This document shows, piece by piece, positions 36,101-45,028 of a stretch of DNA of 64,000 bases (the stretch's first letter is position 1; each line of letters opens with the position of its first letter). The position numbers and the translations under genes were made by a program. Source of the stretch: Tetmemena sp. SeJ-2015 (Eukaryota > Ciliophora > Spirotrichea > Sporadotrichida > Oxytrichidae); assembly GCA_027382625.1 (NCBI GenBank), contig JAJKFJ010022330.1, positions 28,306-92,305 of the forward strand. Direction: 5' to 3'. Under the pieces are notes generated by a model, which had not been told where the DNA came from, did no database searches, and was given only the letters and a program-made list of their open reading frames with translations.

Positions 36101-39100
36101 CCTTCTTCTTCGAGATCTATATCATTGGGTTCCTAGGAATTATTCTGATCTTAAATCTAGATGTGGCTGATTGAGTTAGTCATACCTATCTTGAAGATGT
36201 CCTCCTTTCCTTAGGTCTTTATACATGAAGAGTAAAAAGTATTTACTTTAGAATATATCTTGGCTTGTTGATATTCTTATACCTTGAATATTTTCTCGTT
36301 CTTCTTGGCCAAATTGCTTCGAGGGGCATTTTGGGTGTCAAACTTATTGATCTTCTCTGGCTGGCCATTTGTGAAGTTGGGACTCTTTCTTTCTCTCTGT
36401 TCATTAAGAGTGCGTCTGTCCTTCGTTAGCAGTGCTTGATCCTTTTCAATGGTGTCATTTCCAAAGCCCTGGTTAGTTGGCGATAAAATAGTAAAGCCTT
36501 GATGAACAAATAAGCATAAAGTAGCAGTAAGTTAGAGTTGAGAGATTTTTAATCATGAACTCCTATTGGGCTTAGGTTCCCAGGAATTGCGATGAAGTCT
36601 TGCGAGTGGTCCTACTAATCTTCGAAATTAGTATTGAAGCCAGAGTAGCCGATACCCATATTCTTCTGAGTGATATGATGGTGATGAATGTGCGAACTGC
36701 TCTTGTTTTAAATTGGAGAAATGAAATTGCCTCCTATCTTCAACTCCTCATCCTGATCATCTTCATCATTATCAATCTCCTATGTGTGAACTATTTTAGT
36801 CTGCTTTTGAGACATCTTCCTGTTGCTCTTGATTTGAAATTGCCCATTCATTGTGGTATGTTAAGCAGCAGCTGCTTCTTTGGAGCTCATATTGAATAGA
36901 TTCTTGCTGGGACTTGAAAGAGACTAATTGATCTTGTGCTTCTTATTCTTATCCAGCACTAGCACCTCCCCACCTGCCTTAGCTTTCATTAAGCCCTGGG
37001 GCCCTCCTTCATTTGAGAGATCTTCATCGTCATCCTCCTCTTCTTCGAACTATTGGTCGCAACTGTGTTGCCCGTAGTGGTTGGTGTTTACTTGCTTGCT
37101 CTGCATCATAAGTAACTTAGGATGAATATAAGTGACTATTGATGATCATGTTGGGAAACTGTTGAGTCTCGAAAGAGAAATCTCCTAGGGTTTGATCTTG
37201 GAACATAATCGCATTAGAACTGTTTCCTCCGTGGAGCAGGCCAGTATTCCCGGCTCTCGGGTAAAAGTTCTATAGGTTCATTTGAGAGGAGGGCTCATTC
37301 TACTACTCCTCTACACTATCCTACTAGCTGTTAAAGTTATTCCGCAAATTTGTTTGAGATCATACATATTAAGGAGGTTGGATATATATTCTTCCATTTT
37401 GAGATAGGTTATGAAGGATGGCGCTAGATTCCTCAACTGTGATATTCTCGAGAGACCCTTGGCTAGCAAGATTTTCCACTGACTACAATTTGTTCTACTT
37501 GAAGATAAACAATAGTTATTTTCAACATTCTTGGATAACATTTTTTCACTTTAAGGTTTATTGGAGACTGAGTGCGAACCACTGAACAGACTCTGTTGGT
37601 TGGACAAGCTACTGGCACTTATATCCATGATGAGTAAGTTATTACTCTGCTTGCCACTCTCTTTGAATTGTTTTGAATCCTAGTTTTGTAGTCTGATCTG
37701 ATTCAAGGGGATCTGCTAGAGCTGCGGACGCCCATTATTGTAGATGAAGTTGTTCTACACTTCGCACTTCTTTGCTCGAATTTGAGCTTGGTTCTCACTT
37801 AGACTAGAGGCTGCCTAGTATCTTAGACAAAGAAGTATTATAAAGATAGCATAGAGTAGTTTAAGATTATAGATCTTAGTTATTCTGTGAGATAGATAAG
37901 CTGAGGGTCACGCTCATCACTTTTTGCCTCTTCCTAGAATTTTATAAGGAAAGGATTGAGCGAAATAAATTTAAGAAAAAGAAATTCGAATAAAACTAGT
38001 AGTAGTAAACTTACCTGAGCTTCCTTGAGCTTAAGCTAATAGAAAGAAAATAGTTCTATGATATTGTTGGTCCTCAAGCCATAGTTTAGCTCATACTGTT
38101 CTTGCAAATAGCCTATTTCAGATTAGTTAACTACTACAAATTAGCTTACCAACATCTTCTAGTTGATTAAGTAGTTAATCCTTCTCAGGATTAGTGGTTG
38201 TTTGCAACTGGACAATTTTAAATTTGTCAACTCCTTAATGGGATAAAGAGGGGTGACTATTATCCTATTTACTCACTTATTTCTAGATTTGTTTCAGTAA
38301 TCATAAAATTTTTTGTTTATAATGGAATTTAACTAATGTAATTGAGGGTTGGTTTTGGATGATGGGTCATTTGACTATCTCAAGACTAGTTCTTTAACAC
38401 CAGATTGATCCTTTGTTTGGTATTTTTCATGATTATAAATAGGTGCCCCGTGGCCTGCACTCTTGTGAGAGAAACGATTTTGGTCAAAAGGATTGAATGT
38501 GGGCTGTCTCACATTTTCCTGAGGTGGGTTCTAAAAAGGGATTGAAAGTTCAGATGTGATACCTGCTCTGGACTAGAGTTGGAGCCCTGAGAAGACTGCA
38601 GAGCGAAGGGGTGGCTCGCAGACTTGTGCTTCTCACTTATTCTGGTAGGCGTTAAGTCCTATTAGTTTTAAGACATTTTGAATTTATTAGTTCAGAATTA
38701 TAAAAAGATTAAGCAAAAAATGGGTAGCTCTGTTTTTTTCTTATGAGATAGATTTATAATTTTCAATTCTGAAGATGACAAGCATAGAGCTGCATTGGCC
38801 GATTTGAAACTGTTCAACTTCTCTGAAAAGTAGAAATTTATACTCGCACTTTGATTACTCTTCACCATAAGCTCTATGACAACGTCGTTTTCAAATTAAA
38901 AGCTCTAATCAAATCTAATTTTATGGTAGTGCTCCAGTTTCAGCTGAGAATTATAAAATGCCATTTATATATGTCATTTAAGTGCTTCTTAATCTACAAT
39001 TATTATAGATATATCATCAGAGAACCCACCAAGAGGAGAGCAATTACAATATTTATAATCCTGAAAAGACAAAGGAAGCTTTCTCAGAGGACGGCTGGCT

Positions 39101-39183
39101 ATGCTCAGGCGATGTGGGGGTTGTGTTTCCAAATGGTTCTATAAAGATTATTGACAGGGCAAAGAACATTTTCAAGCTCTCTC
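30170..39183. CDS. Long-chain acyl-CoA synthetase, scrambled germline gene (ACSL-2)
   Basis: Start ATG 31453, minus strand ([19 protein letters not shown]). MDS order in the reconstructed gene: 31453-31371(-), intron, 31285-31080(-), intron, 30944-30751(-), 31607-31759(+), 38768-38828(+), 31798-31978(+), 32035-32063(+), 30698-30652(-), 32085-32207(+), 30625-30568(-), 32232-32323(+), 38860-38894(+), 32339-32404(+), 38928-38948(+), 32422-32611(+), 39012-39040(+), 32632-32695(+), 39059-39183(+), then 30495 down to about 30170(-). Pointers are 4-15 bp and each join keeps the frame. The product carries [55 protein letters not shown] and [14 protein letters not shown], matching ACSL-1 throughout. 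The last 80 or so residues after EYSLTSLE were not found with confidence. Confidence 0.93.
30333..30375. other. IES in the 3' part of ACSL-2, pointer CTATT
   Basis: CTATT on the minus strand (AATAG at 30333-30337 and 30376-30380). Removal gives [19 protein letters not shown], parallel to ACSL-1. Confidence 0.85.
30568..30625 (-). other. Inverted MDS of ACSL-2 (58 bp)
   Basis: Its minus-strand ends carry AGTCCCTCGCAT (12 bp, also at + 32196-32207) and AGTTAAAGAGAAA (13 bp, also at + 32232-32244). Inserted there it gives [19 protein letters not shown], where the germline plus strand alone breaks off after VPRI. Confidence 0.96.
30652..30698 (-). other. Inverted MDS of ACSL-2 (47 bp)
   Basis: Ends carry CATCTCTC (also + 32056-32063) and GAACTGCTT (also + 32085-32093). 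It encodes [13 protein letters not shown], matching SYLPLAHIFEQCN of ACSL-1. The first pointer is followed by a mismatch and then a further shared TATCT. Confidence 0.93.
30945..31079 (-). other. Spliceosomal intron 2 of ACSL-2 (135 bp)
   Basis: GTAAGT at 31079 (minus) to AG at 30945-30946, giving [15 protein letters not shown]. Position matches intron 2 of ACSL-1. Confidence 0.8.
31286..31370 (-). other. Intron 1 of ACSL-2 (85 bp)
   Basis: GTAAGT at 31370 (minus) after HSREL; best AG at 31286-31287, giving [14 protein letters not shown]. Position matches intron 1 of ACSL-1. Confidence 0.65.
31607..32695 (+). other. Plus-strand MDS block of ACSL-2
   Basis: Nine MDSs in correct relative order but each interrupted by a short gap. 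The missing coding pieces lie elsewhere; the gap between 31978 and 32035 is a plain IES (AGAC pointer). It opens with the 12-bp pointer ATCATCAGATAA (31607-31618), shared with the end of the inverted MDS at 30751-30762. Confidence 0.93.
32937..38676 (-). CDS. Gln/Ser/Asn-rich protein, function unknown, nested within the ACSL-2 locus
   Basis: Minus strand, ATG 38676 ([20 protein letters not shown]) to a TGA near 32937. Open frames rich in Gln (TAA/TAG appear as tta/cta on the plus strand), Ser and Asn continue through most of the interval, with frame changes at presumed IESs. Helical segments include [20 protein letters not shown] (near 38080) and, at the C-terminus, [19 protein letters not shown] and [20 protein letters not shown]. 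The gap before about 38000 starts GTAAGT and may be an intron. No domain was recognised. The stretch at 33790-34140 looks like poor sequence. It lies between two blocks of ACSL-2 segments. Confidence 0.6.
33790..34140. other. Probable low-quality sequence
   Basis: Unlike anything around it, this stretch is full of homopolymer runs (AAAAAAAA, GGGGGGG, TTTAAAA) and has no open frame in any direction, although it lies in the middle of a gene. This is what mis-called read ends or a bad consensus look like. Confidence 0.55.
38768..38828 (+). other. Displaced MDS of ACSL-2 (61 bp)
   Basis: Ends are TCTGAAGATGACAAG (15 bp; also 31745-31759) and TTCTCTGAAA (10 bp; also 31798-31807). It encodes [13 protein letters not shown], aligning with the REKAEVKGINLYL stretch of ACSL-1. 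It lies 7 kb from its neighbours. Confidence 0.96.
38860..39183 (+). other. Cluster of four displaced ACSL-2 MDSs
   Basis: MDSs 38860-38894 (pointers CTTCACC, TCGTTTTCAA; encodes [11 protein letters not shown]), 38928-38948 ([21 protein letters not shown]), 39012-39040 ([27 protein letters not shown]) and 39059-39183 ([38 protein letters not shown] onwards). Each fills one gap of the block at 31.6-32.7 kb, in the same order. Confidence 0.95.
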
Positions 39184-39441
39184 CTTAAAAAAAATTTTAC
39201 TTTTAAGTCTACAAGGCTTATATCTTTAGTAATTAGAAAATAGGAATTAAGAATATGAGGAAATTTTCTAAGTGACTTGATTGGCTAAATTTGAGGGGTG
39301 ATTGCATTTTATTATAGATGCGTGTATTTTAAATTTTTGTAGATTGCTGAAAGGTGAGCCAATAGATTTTAGTTTTATAGATTAAATAATTTCAGATTAT
39401 TTTTATATCTTCGCAGTAGTTTAAAATCAACTCACACTCAA

Positions 39442-42400
39442 ATGCAAAGAACCAACATTCATTCGCAGTCCACCAACTCCAGCAATCAATAAAAATCCAG
39501 AACATCGTTTTTCTAATCAAGTTAGATCGAAGACCCCTACTAGCTAAAGAAGAGGCCTTCATGAAGCGTCGAGTTTGACATACGTGCCCAAGAATCAGGC
39601 AAGTGCAACTCAGAGCAACCAGGGCCCCAAAACTCAAAAGCCAAGGGACTAGTCTTTAAATCACAATCAGAAGCCATAGAGCAATAATGGTGAAATTAAT
39701 AAAGGGTATTTAAGTTTTGGGTTTAATTTAAGGAGGTGAAATGAATAGCTATCAGCCAAAGAATGGATAGAAACCCAGGCAAGGCAGTAACTATAATTCA
39801 AACAGACCTCAAACCCAAAGATAGGGATACTAATGTTGCAATATAGACCTAATTTGTGTGAGCAAGCTTACACTAATCGACCATCTTATGTTGGATTGAA
39901 AGATGTACCGCTCAACTGATGCTATTGAAGTGAAGCTGTTGACAGCTTTATTATGTTTTGATAAATAACTGCGGACAAGGTAAATGAACTCGTGAATGAG
40001 TTTAGAATCATCAATACTGTCTATTTTATTAGGATCGATCAAAGTATCATCGTCAAAGATCTGTCTTCTAGATAATGAATGACCTTCGAATTTTAATTAA
40101 ATTTAATGACTGTATTATGATAAGCCTAATCTTAGTTATTGTGTCTAATTTAGCCTTATTTTTTAACTTAAACTCTTCTCATCCTTTTAAGATTTGAAAT
40201 CTTGGCTGGAGTAAAGAGAGCTTTGCTTGAGGGACACAAAGTGGAAGTTGTAAAGACCTTAAAGGCTAATGGAGAAAACTGCTAAGTGTCTTGGAACCCA
40301 GAAGCAGATGCCTGGGTAATTGCCTCCAAAAATGTAGCTCTACTTGCAAGAGATGCAGACGACCTCTCAGTCTACTAAAACGGAAAGAAAACTTTAATTT
40401 AATGATAAGGGAATAAAATTATTTTCTGTCATTCGATGATATTTTAAACTATGAGGTACAACTTCGCAGTGCTTATGGCTCAGTGCTGGTTCAGACTGAT
40501 AAACGCTCTTCCAAAGAAGGATCTTCAATAGCTCAAGATTAAATAAATAGATATAATGGAAGGGTGTGTGGGTGAATACTTAGGTTAATTGTGTGCTAGC
40601 ACCTTGTTCGTTATCCAAGAGAGACCATCATTCATTCTTTCAAAAACAAATATTATTTTAAAATACTGTCACCAAATTTATTATTAAAAAGGATTTTCTA
40701 CGCTGTTGTGGAAAACAATTCAAGGAAGATATGTCGTCTGCCAGTAATTTTTAATTTTTAATAAGAGAAAGTACTTCACATTTTACTTACACTATTTATG
40801 AAAAATATTTTCGGAATCATAGGGATACTAACGGCAGAATCAATCTGAGTACGGTAGTGATCAATCTATGAACAATCGACCAGCTCGAGAGCAAAAACCC
40901 TCGATGTACTTTTTAAACTTACTAAGTTTATTTACTAGGTGGCTGTTGACTGATGGGGAGAAATACTGCAACACTGCGGACATTGAAATAAAATGCCTCT
41001 TTATCAAATCATCAAAGTGTTCGAGGAAGAATGCAGGATTGACTTATTCTTAATCTGTCTCTGACAGTAGCAGGTCCAAGCGAGGACGAGGCAATTGCGG
41101 AGGACCCATATTTGTGGCTTAACTTCAGAAGGGGTAACACCCTTTTGGATATCTATGACCCTAGCAACTACACTAAGCTCGTGAATAGAGTCATCGCTCG
41201 CAAGGGACTCAACAAATTCTTCGATGTGAAGTACGACTTCATCTCAAAGGAAGGCAGATATCGAGAGGACCTGCTCTCTTTCATAGAAGAGGATATGAAG
41301 AACCACATCTTACTATTTATCATAGTCTATGTTTTCATCTTGGCTGGAAATAGACGTACCTATTATATTGAAGTCTCAAGATTGACATGGCGAACAAAAC
41401 TTGGGTGGGTGAGTACATCGGAAATCGCTAGTGCTAGCATAATTTGCAATGATGTAATCGTCTGCCAGAAGAGTCTTTGAAGCAGTTCAAAAAATACAAC
41501 TTCGATTGTGTATGTCTCAAATCTCTAGGAGCATTTGACAACTACGATTCTCTTTGCGATATGCTGACTCTTGAGTATGAAAATGTGGCTCGCTAATCCA
41601 TCCAAAATGAAGAGGAAGGCGCCGTGCTCTATTTTATTAAACGCCACCACACTGATAAGGCCTCTGATGAAATCCTTTCATTCTAAAAATTTAGAATGAA
41701 TGTAATGACCTTCTTATTAACATTTTGATTGGCGAAGTTGAAGATTGAATTTTATAAGTTGGCTATAATTTTGAAGACTCTTGAGTACCGCCTTTTCAGG
41801 AAGATGAGAGAGAAGCTGAGGAATTATGTGAACCAAGTCACTAACGCTTATCCAGAAGCCATCAAGGAGAAATTCTTCAAAGAATCAAGAGACCTCTGCT
41901 AAGGTTTGAAGCTGCCCCACCCACTTGACTTCTATATTGATCTCTTCTACCAGGCGTTTAGTTTGATCCTTAGAGGCACAAAGAAAGAGCAAGAATACTT
42001 CGTGGATCTCCTACGTAACGAGTATGTTCAATAATTGATTCACCATCTTTTTTACTTCTGCGTATGTAACTTTCCTGGAGGAGGTGATAAATATCTTTGA
42101 AGAGAAGAACAAAAATCTGCAGCCAGGATAGCGAGGCAGATACGTCGGCAAAGTCAGCTTCATGTCAATTGTCCTCGATTTCTACAATGAGATTGACTAC
42201 CAGGGCTACTCAGGTGAGAGGAAGAAATCTCAACACACCCAAGCATCCAATACTAATCCTTCAATTCACAACCAACCACTTGAATAGGAATAGGCAGCAA
42301 AGAAAAAGCAAGTTATCTATAAAAAGGTGGAAACCTAGGCTTCATCCAAGCCTGAAGAAGCCAAAGTTTAATAAGTTTAATCAGAAGCGAAAGTAAGCGA

Positions 42401-44720
42401 GAGAGTAGCTTCATCTAACAGGCAAGTCACACAGATAGATGCCTCCTCAACTTAACTTCACTCAGTGCTCAAGAAAGGAAACCAAAGAAAAGAATCTGAA
42501 AAGCCTCATGTACAGATTATAAAGGCCATTATTTATTAATTTAAGACCCTTATTTTTGTAATGAAATCCCTCAAGTCACTCTCATCAACAATGAGCCATT
42601 TTCCTCCGAAGAGAATGAGCAAAAGTCAAAGTTAATCTACTAAAAGAAAACCCAAGCTAAGCCAACTGAAAATTCAAATGCGTAAAGAATATTTGAAAAG
42701 AGAAATGTAGTGGTCCTGGTCCCTATTGGTATTCCAGGAATGGGAAAAACTACCTTCATTACTACAGTCTTGAAATCTTATGTTGAGCAAAACCCCAACT
42801 CCAAATTCTACTTCATTTCAAATGATGACATCAGAAAAGAGCAGATGGATTAGTACCTAATAAAGAACCCACGGAAGACTGTAAATGATGCGTTTGATAA
42901 TACTCACAAAGCCACTGTAAAAGAGTTTGATAGCATGTTGTCAACAATCGTAAAAACGGCTATGAATAATGAAGCCTTTGAAAATCACATTATCTGCATA
43001 GATAAAAATCACCCACCTCAGATTATAGCTAAAACGCTTGAGCTTATTGAAAACTCAGCCGCTTAGAGTTAGACAAGAGCTAAAGTTAGTTTGAAAAAGT
43101 TAGCACTGGTTCCTAATCAGCCAAACCCTCACAGAAACTTCCCCTTCTCTTTGAGCTTCTTCATTTAATGCTATCTTCGCTGCCTTGATAGAGACGAACA
43201 TTAGACTCTCACTAATGAAGACCCTAATCACCTCGCTAGAGTGCTTTTCCTCTTTTACAAGAAGTATTACCAGCAACGCTTTGATAAGTAGTTCTTGAGA
43301 GAATTTGGCTATGATGATTTCCTGAGAGTACCCTTAACTTTTGAACATGAGGATCTTCAATTACCTGAGAACTTGCAAAGATGCGTAGAGAAATGTCTTG
43401 AACTAACTGGAAATGAGTACCCTCAACCTCATCCTATCTTTGATCAGTTCGTCCGACTGAGCTTAATGTATAAAAGCTTCTTCTAAGGCCAATCTTGCCA
43501 TCCAAGCACTCAAGAAGATCTTTTAAGGGATAGCTTTAAAACAATACTGTGCGCCTCAGCACAAAGTGCAGCTATTGCTAATGGACCTAGAGACGATCAG
43601 AGATAAAGCCAATCCAAGCAAAGTGGTGCTAACTCATCTTCTAGATAGGTCACTCAACAAACTTTGATAGACGAGGAGCTCAATGAACTTATTTAAAAGG
43701 AGAAAGAGGTCACAGCTGCAAACACAATGAAAGAAGCAAAGCAAAATGGAGTTAATCAACCCAAGAAAGTGCAGAATGTTGCCTAAAGTCACAGAAATGT
43801 TGAATAGGTAGAGCATGATCAAGCATGGCAAGATATCAAGAAATAAGCAGAGACTAAGTTCCCTGCTAAGCAAGAATCAGAAAACAAACCTGCTTAAGAA
43901 AAGCAGCAGCCACTCGTTTACAAGTAGCTGCAACAGCCTAAGCAAAACTCACAAAGTCAAACTTAAAAGAAAACTGATGATGGATTCTCAAGAGTTATCA
44001 GCCATAGAAATCAAAATAACATTAGCAGTGATGAGAGTGAAGAAGAGGAGAAGATTCCTAGCTACCTAGGGCTCTTTTTACAAAACTCCAGCTTCTTAAA
44101 AGATGTACTTTTGAACTCAGCAAGAGAAGTTTTGAAGTTTGATACCTGCTTTAAAAATAAGGAGTTCTTGGAAAGCCTACAATCTATCTTTTCAAAAAAG
44201 CAGCTTGCTCATTTAAACGGTCTTAAAGTTGTGAAAGACCTGCATGTGACTTTGCTATATTGCCATAAGAATCCAGAGAAAGCTGATCACCCTATCTATA
44301 GAAATTTCAAATCTGATGTTGTCGAGGAAGTTAAGCTTAAGCAAAAATTAGTAATTAAGTTTATATATGTAGCTAATCGCCTTGATTGTTGTACCTGGAA
44401 AGATAGTGACTGCTATATGCTTCCCTAATCATCAAGTTCATAATAAATTCCCACACGTGACTCTACTTACTGGAGAATATGATGCAAAACAGTCAAACGA
44501 TGTTCTTCAAGCTTGCTGCGGCAATCCTAGAGCACCATTCTATGAGGTTTATCAAAGACTGAAGTCAGGTGACATACCAGAAGGTGGCTTTGAAAACTAA
44601 TTTGCAAAGAGTGTTAATATCAGGATTGATAAAACGACTTCTCAAGCAACTGGCTGCTATTTCATATTCCTGTAACAGCCAATCATAGTTGACGCAATTA
44701 CTCAAAAGCACTATGCCTGA
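39442..44720 (+). CDS. TRL1: tRNA ligase, three-domain plant/fungal type, scrambled
   Basis: Reconstructed order: 39442-39833, 40819-41348, 40199-40540, 41375-41439, 40603-40646, 41486-44720 (TGA 44718-44720). After a Gln-rich N-terminus (MQRTNIHSQSTNSSNQ) comes the ligase domain: ARKGLNKFFDV, nucleotidyl-transfer motif LKANGEN with the likely adenylated Lys, NKTWVGEYIGN, QHLVRYPRETIIHSF and EEGAVLYFIKR. A disordered linker leads to a kinase P-loop, PIGIPGMGKTTF (about 42730). The C-terminus has two H-x-T motifs, LHVTLLYC (44241) and PHVTLLTG (44455), the 2H cyclic phosphodiesterase signature. Ligase-kinase-CPDase is the Trl1/RNL layout used in tRNA splicing. Intermediate IESs near 41700 and 42050 are partly unsolved. 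Confidence 0.82.
39484..39514. other. IES, pointer AATCAA, 31 bp
   Basis: AATCAA at 39484-39489 and 39515-39520. Removal joins NSSNQ to VRSKTPTSQRRG and avoids a TGA at about 39559. Confidence 0.88.
40199..40646 (+). other. Displaced ligase-domain MDSs of the tRNA ligase
   Basis: MDS 40199-40540 starts with ATCTTGGCTGGA (12 bp; also 41337-41348) and ends with CTCAAGATT (also 41375-41383). It contains an ordinary AAACT IES (40389-40445) and the KANGEN active site. MDS 40603-40646 starts with GTGCTAGCA (also 41431-41439) and ends with TTCAAAAA (also 41486-41493). They sit upstream of the segments they must follow. They lie inside the roughly 1-kb interval between the two ATAGGGATACTAA pointers (39821-39833 and 40819-40831). 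Confidence 0.94.
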
Positions 44721-45028
44721 TTTTATAAAATTTTGCAAGGACTTGGTCTTGTTCATTTAGGAAGCGAGTTAAGCACTTATCTTTTAATTCACTTTGTTAA
44801 AATCGATTTTACATTTGTATTCTCAGTATAAACACTCTCTCTTATCTATTGAATTGGAATACGAGATCGGATCATGGAAATAAGGAGATTGCTTAAGTTA
44901 TGTACTGTAATTTGTATTATGAGTTGAGTAAGTGTCTAGTTGAGAAAAATCATGCGTTAGAGTGAATACTACTACCAGAAAATTATTAAAATAAGTAATA
45001 AATATAATCAGCAGCAGCTACAAATAAA

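Noticed and set aside
39184..39441. Further ACSL-2 segments after 39183
   Set aside because: No pointer shared with the other blocks and no ACSL-like residues; AT-rich with stops.
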